Of a DNA stretch of 64,000 nucleotides, positions 57,357 through 64,000 are shown in pieces. Origin of the DNA: Acanthacorydalis orientalis (lineage: Eukaryota; Arthropoda; Insecta; Megaloptera; Corydalidae). The notes under the pieces are model-generated. The model saw only the letters and a program-made list of their open reading frames with translations. It did not search any database and was not told the origin of the DNA. A program made the translations under genes and the position numbers. The stretch covers positions 58,631,377 through 58,695,376 of the forward strand of contig CM068313.1 of NCBI GenBank assembly GCA_034766995.1, in the 5' to 3' direction. Numbering within the stretch: position 1 is the stretch's first letter; every line of letters begins with the position of its first letter.

Positions 57357-57790
57357 CTAGACACTTTGAATTTTAGCAGAAATTATTTTATCAATAACTA
57401 CAACATCGTCGTCGATCTCAGGAGGTCGCCCAGAGCGGGATTGAACTTCGAGGTTAAAATCACCAAGTTCAAATTTAGCAAACCGTTTCTTCACAGTTGG
57501 AAGTGATGGTGCATGGTCCAAATAAACCTCCTGAATATTTTCCGTTGCTGAACCAACGCTTACTCCTTTCCAAAACTTGTACAAAATAACCTGACGAAAA
57601 TGTATCTTTTCATTGTCCATTTTCAAATATTTTTCTTACACACAAATCGAATAGGAAAAATTGCTTCTTATGCTCAAATTACAGCTGTAACTGTCACCTC
57701 TCGCACGATATATAACATGAATACATTTAAATCACGAGCGCCACCATACTTAACACCACCTTTTGAATGATAAACGAACTTTTTCAATGA
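57357..57790 (-). pseudogene. Mariner transposase N-terminal HTH fragment with 5' end
   Basis: Minus-strand frame 57626-57357 (89 codons) starts MKMDNEKIHFRQVILYKFWK, then APSLPTVKKRFAKFELGDFN and SRSGRPPEIDDDVV. This is a complete first HTH with the linker of a mariner family distinct from A-E. The upstream flank to 57790 is 5' untranslated sequence ending in TTGAATGATAAACGAACTTT, a likely TIR. The catalytic domain is absent. Confidence 0.85.
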
Positions 57791-58733
57791 TATAATATAT
57801 ATATAGAGAGAGAGAGAGAGGGAGAGAAACGAATGACTTATTCAAGTACAGATTATCCGTTAATACCGACTCGGTTTTATCGCGTGTGAATGTGCGCTCT
57901 TAATAATGAAGATCTGCAGCTTTTAAATAAAACTTGTGTAAAATAAACTGTAATTTGAAAGTGTTATGTTATATTATTAGCATTATGAATGGAATCAATT
58001 ATAAAACAAAAGTTAATTTTTTTCAATTTAAAAGTGAAACACAAATTTCACTATAACAATGCAACTAATAAGAATTTATTCAATAGGGGGTGATACGAAA
58101 AAAGTATACAAAAAGCTTCTGGCGAGTAAGTGCCTGCCGATGAACAGTCGATTAATAGGTCGATTAATTCAATTCGGTAGGTAAAGTTTTAAATAGGAAT
58201 AAAGTAAAAATCTTGATAAATACAATTTAATATATCTTTTTACATTAGATTTTTGAAAGAAATCTTAACTTACTTAACTTACTTTTGAAAGAAATCAAAC
58301 TAGAAATGTTTATCCACAGAAGAAACATTTTTCCAAATAATGCAGCACGATATTTATTTTATATTAATTTTTAATCTGAATTATAACTATCTTAAGTTCT
58401 AATTCTTTCAAATACCTCAAACTATTCTTGAAGAATACTAACAGGATACTAATAACAACGTCTTAATAAATTGTGGCAATTAGCTGATCAAAATAGACAA
58501 AATTTTATTCCTTATCCACTGAAGGAAAGAATTTAAATTCAGCTGCAAAAGTTCATGACATTTTTTTCTAAATATCAACAATATATGACATAATTTTAAA
58601 GGTAATATTATTATATAATATCATTATCTCTGCTACGTAGAATAAAAATAAATTCTAATATTAAAATACAATTATTTTTAACACACAATCTAAATGAGAA
58701 TCAGTAAAATCACTAACTGAAGTTTATATATAT

Positions 58734-58772
<39 letters not shown>

Positions 58773-58952
58773 TGTGTGTGTGTGATATGATTAAAAAAAT
58801 ATCAGCAAAATTTCCATAGTGACATATTTATAATAATTGGATCCTTGTCCAAGTAAATTCGTTTAAAGTATGCATGTAACTATTAGCATACAAATTAAGA
58901 AACTAACTTACTGCAGATATATTTTATAAACTTCATTCTTACAATTTCTATA

Positions 58953-59005
<53 letters not shown>

Positions 59006-59123
59006 GTATGTATTTATGTATTTAGTAATTCATTACTTTAACTTCCATCGAGCAGCAGGCATGTACAAAACTATTCATTAAAAAACTTTATTAAATTCTA
59101 TCCTGCCTTCACTTATCCCTAAT

Positions 59124-59173
<50 letters not shown>

Positions 59174-59187
59174 CATACACACATATT

Positions 59188-59218
<31 letters not shown>

Positions 59219-59855
59219 ATATACAGAGGTGCTTAAAAAAAATATATACATACTTTAACGTACAAAATACCTGGGTGAAATTTTTATTACTCAAATTATA
59301 CAGGCATCAAGGAATGACTGGTGAGTTAGTTTGACATCTATAATCACAACAGATGCTTAAAGTGGTCACTAAGGAGTCTATAAGAAGGAGACTGAACTCC
59401 AGTGCTGGCGGACAGTTATATGACCGTTGCATACTTCTTAATATTATGTACAGTAATATATCTGAAATTATATATTAGTTATCATCAATTTTATGTGTAT
59501 ATCTAGTAATTATTAAGTGTAAAACTCGTACGTCATCTAGTGAAGATTCTACATCAGCATTACATAAAATCCAGATAGTCCATGAAATATTTTAATGTTA
59601 TACATTTTTCCCGGATTTTATAAAACACATTAATTCAGATCATTATGTTTTAAAATTCTTATCACAATCTTTCATAATTTGAATATTGTCGCTTCGTGAA
59701 ATGGCTTTATATTATTAGTAGATTCTATTTTGAATTGAGTGTATATGTTGTATTGTTTATATTTATTGTTAAAAAGAAGTTAAAATCGTTTAAGGTAACC
59801 AGAGTGTTTCATCTACTAGATTCAACAGGAGGATTTTTAGAATAAAACATAACTA
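57791..59855. other. No gene; several microsatellites
   Basis: TA-GA compound array at 57795-57827, TA/TG arrays at 58728-58785, 58950-59005 and 59130-59222. The string CAGAGGTGCTTAAAAAAAAT at 59224, beside the last array, looks like a transposon terminus, but no coding part follows. Confidence 0.5.
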
Positions 59856-59859
59856 GGGT

Positions 59860-61057
<1,198 letters not shown>

Positions 61058-61061
61058 TATA

Positions 61062-61187
61062 CAAAAATTAGACGTTTGTCATCCAACAAGACCACTTAAA
61101 ACAGCTATGAAAATCAAAAAAATCGTAAATTTATATGAATTTGAAGGTCATCAGCTACAGTTATTGTATCAACCTAATATTGATTTC
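61062..61187 (+). mobile_element. Family B mariner 3' end fragment
   Basis: AGACGTTTGTCATCCAACAA, CTTAAAACAGCTATGAAAAT and the terminal TATTGTATCAACCTAATATT match the last 120 bases of family B. It directly follows family A copy 4, which may have inserted into a longer B copy, although no B sequence is visible on the other side. Confidence 0.75.
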
Positions 61188-62879
61188 GTGTCTGACTGTT
61201 TTTTATTTAAAATAAAATTTGGAGCAGTTTCTTCAACTTATATATATATATATATAATGATATTTCAATTATAACATTTTTATCATTCATATTTTATCGT
61301 GATATGCATATAAGTATTAATGAAAAATTTCCATAATATGTGATAATTTTAAAAAAAAATCCTTTACAAATAACGCGAGGGTACCAGAAGAACTTAGAAA
61401 TATCATTTGTTGTAATGCATACTCTATGAATCTGAATGTTTTTGTAAACTTTGTGCAATGAATGCTATTATTGAAATGTATGCCACAGCGAAACAGTTAA
61501 AAATGTGACTGGACTAAAAAGTTAATTAATTTTGAGGTAAACAATGCTATAAAATAATTTAAATTCGAAATATTATCCAATTGAAAATGTAACATTATGC
61601 CAAATGATGAAAGTTTAGTTATCTTAACACGTTTTATTTATAAAAAGAAAACTAATTTGATTTTAAAAACACTGTTTAAGTTTAGAAGTGTGTATGTAAA
61701 TTCAAAGAATGAATTTCAACTTGAAAATTACCTAATGCGTTGGTTCAGTAGATAACGAGTGGTATTTTATAGCAAAAAAAAATACAATAAAAAGGGTGTA
61801 AAACAGACAAATAAGTATAATAAGGGGAGACAAAATTAATTCGTAGAGGAGACGTGCAGTCCTATGATTCCTCAAACTGATTATATAATCCATTTATATA
61901 AGTTTATTAAAACTTGTATAGCGAGATCACTGCTATTCAATGTTATTAAAAGTAAAAAAAAAAAACTTTCAAGTGCGTAAACATTCTAGTCAAGCACTTG
62001 AAAAATATATACAAGTTTTATAACTTGGGGACGAAAGTACAAGAAAAGTTAATTCATGGCTGCTTGTGGTCCACAATGCTGTCGAATTCGACATTGTCGA
62101 TAATGAACAAGTACGTCAGTCGTTGCAACACACTCTTTCATGAAAGAAAAACACGCGTCTCGGAAGAAAAAGATACGTACTACTTGAAGATACTTAAAAA
62201 CTTTTCAACAATCGAAAGCGACGTCGGATGTAACGTACAGATCAAAGAGTAAGAGTACTCATTAACGATGGTCTACCTTAACGTTGTCATGCAGCTCGCC
62301 GAGATTTTAAAGTTCATATCGTTGTCGAACACAATAATCCATTGATTTAATTTAGTAATGTCGGCAACATAAGATCAAAGAATAATTCGGTTATGTAATC
62401 ATTATGTAACTGGTATCAGACGAAACGACATTTAGGTTACACGAAACGGAACGAACTAGTCCAATAGTAGCTTTTAAAACCGAGCAACGAACTCGTAAAT
62501 ATATTAAAAACTTGAGAATAAATTACATGAAGGGTATGAGAAAGTTTCGTCGAGCGACGATATCGTATAATAAATCAATTTATCAGTCTTAAAACAGAAC
62601 TAAAAGAAATATCCGAGCGGCTCAATGATCGTTCATTTTGCAATAAGCACGAATGACATAAATCTCTCTACAGTATATGAACACAAACTGCTACAATTAT
62701 TGTTTTATTGCGCGTTGTTGTGGGACGTTCCTTATTTTTAAGTAATTTGTGATGAAGTACAATGGGTTTCACTGGTCTTGATAGTTCTTTATTTTTAAAT
62801 TTTCTTGAAAAGTGTGTTGTCAATCTGCTAGGAAATCCATTCTCGACGATTCGTAATGAGAGAACTTGAAGGAATACGT
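61188..62879. other. No gene; solo mariner terminus and a GC-richer island
   Basis: At 61370 GCGAGGGTACCAGAAGAACT resembles the TIR of the full-length mariner at 46403 but has no coding part. From about 61985 to 62560 CpG content rises. An 84-codon plus-strand frame (61998-62252) there has no recognisable domain. The island may belong to a host gene. Confidence 0.4.
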
Positions 62880-63200
62880 GGGTCGTTTGATAAGTATGGT
62901 AAAAAAAAGTTAAAGATCTTCTTTTGGAAAAACGATTTTATTTCTAAAATATAGTCTCCATTGATGGCTGTACTTGATCCAAAGAGTCAAAGTCTGAAAA
63001 ATACGCATTGACGGCAGCGATGACTTCCTCATTCAACGAGAGTTTTTTCCCACTGAGATAAATTTCCAAGTTTGAGAAGAGGATGAAGTCATACGGGGTA
63101 AAAATCGGAGAATAAGGTGGATGATAAATCAATTCTAAGACTAATTCGTACAAATTTGCCATTGCGACGGTCTGATTAATTGATTTAATCGCGTGATTTA
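62880..63200 (-). pseudogene. Family D mariner 3' end with transposase C-terminus
   Basis: Starts with GGGTCGTTTGATAAGTATGG. The minus strand reads ANLYELVLELIYHPPYSPIF, TPYDFILFSNLEIYLSGKKL, EEVIAAVNAYF. The third catalytic Asp is preserved (TPYDF). It ends before the second Asp motif. Closest to the family D pieces at 48.1 and 52.1 kb. Confidence 0.85.
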
Positions 63201-63347
63201 GTTTTTGATTGACTAATAATGATGTCGTCGATGTTTATTATCACCATTAACGTTCCAAAAATTTCGAAGCAAATCGAAGAGACGCTAATCGGCAGGGCAT
63301 ATGTATATTATATACATATATATCTTATATATATATATATATATAAG

Positions 63348-63652
<305 letters not shown>

Positions 63653-64000
63653 ATTTTGAAATATATAGACAATAAGAATAAATGTACTCTATTATATTGT
63701 GCATGCCCTAATTATTTTTTTAACATGTTAATCAATAACCAAATGTGTTAATATTTAATTTACAACTGTCTTTAACCGCATACACATAAATCTTGAAGTA
63801 CAGTTTCAAGCCATAAACTTCACGAGGAGATAAGCATAAACACTACATACCTCGTTATCTGTGACTTTATTATCTTCCAAGCTTACAAAACCCGATGTTT
63901 AAAAGAGCACTTTGTAAAATTGTCGGATACTTCAACAAAACCAGTCAAATACTTCTAAAAAAAAAATATTATAATCATACCTTTGTGCAAGATATAACAA
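63653..64000. other. No feature recognised
   Basis: AT-rich sequence to the window end. No coding similarity seen. Confidence 0.5.

Overview
This is a 64 kb stretch of AT-rich insect-type nuclear DNA. It holds no host gene that I can recognise, and almost everything identifiable is a mobile element or a simple repeat. The organism is inferred from the element mix: many mariner families with DD34D transposases, Tc1-like and Tigger/pogo-like elements, an errantivirus-type env, a non-LTR retrotransposon and a Helitron-type endonuclease. There are also dozens of long (TA)n arrays. The genus cannot be decided from this sequence; a mariner-rich insect such as a hymenopteran is plausible.

Layout. 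0-12 kb: degenerate mariner, Tc1 and Tigger remnants, including a TIR-bounded mariner at 6328-7509. 12.9-15.6 kb: an LTR (itself hit by a mariner), a primer-binding-like site, a leader, and then an env reading frame with no gag-pol between them. 17-25 kb: a Tc1 end, a SETMAR-like mariner (family C), three copies of a mariner that keeps only its helix-turn-helix half (family B), a GC-rich repeat (R1) and another mariner. 25.4-26.7 kb: a TIR-bounded element of unknown class. 27.6-34.9 kb: a pogo-like element, a Tc1 fragment, further B and C copies, and a LINE reverse transcriptase between (TA)n arrays. 35.7-38.7 kb: two minisatellites, one split by a mariner, and a palindromic MITE. 39.9-45.1 kb: two Tc1-like elements and a DDE_3-type element. 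46.3-49.2 kb: a second R1 copy split by an almost intact mariner, then a triplicated block. 50.8-54.9 kb: a Helitron-type endonuclease remnant, a mariner nested in a mariner, and a family A mariner. 56.9-64 kb: more mariner pieces, a fourth family A copy and a second palindromic MITE.

How the parts relate. Four family A mariners (about 0.92-0.93 kb, at 13.2, 36.2, 54.0 and 60.1 kb) are nearly identical and all lack the transposase DNA-binding half, so they look like a recently amplified non-autonomous family moved in trans. Family B is the reverse case: it keeps the DNA-binding half and lacks the catalytic half. Neither has a full-length partner here. Several insertions can be dated against each other, because they sit inside repeats whose unbroken copies lie nearby.

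The remaining unique sequence includes several CpG- and GC-richer islands (near 0.4, 4.1, 8.3, 16.3, 22.1, 39.2, 45.5, 49.9 and 62.2 kb). These could be promoters or untranslated first exons of host genes, but nothing in them proves it.
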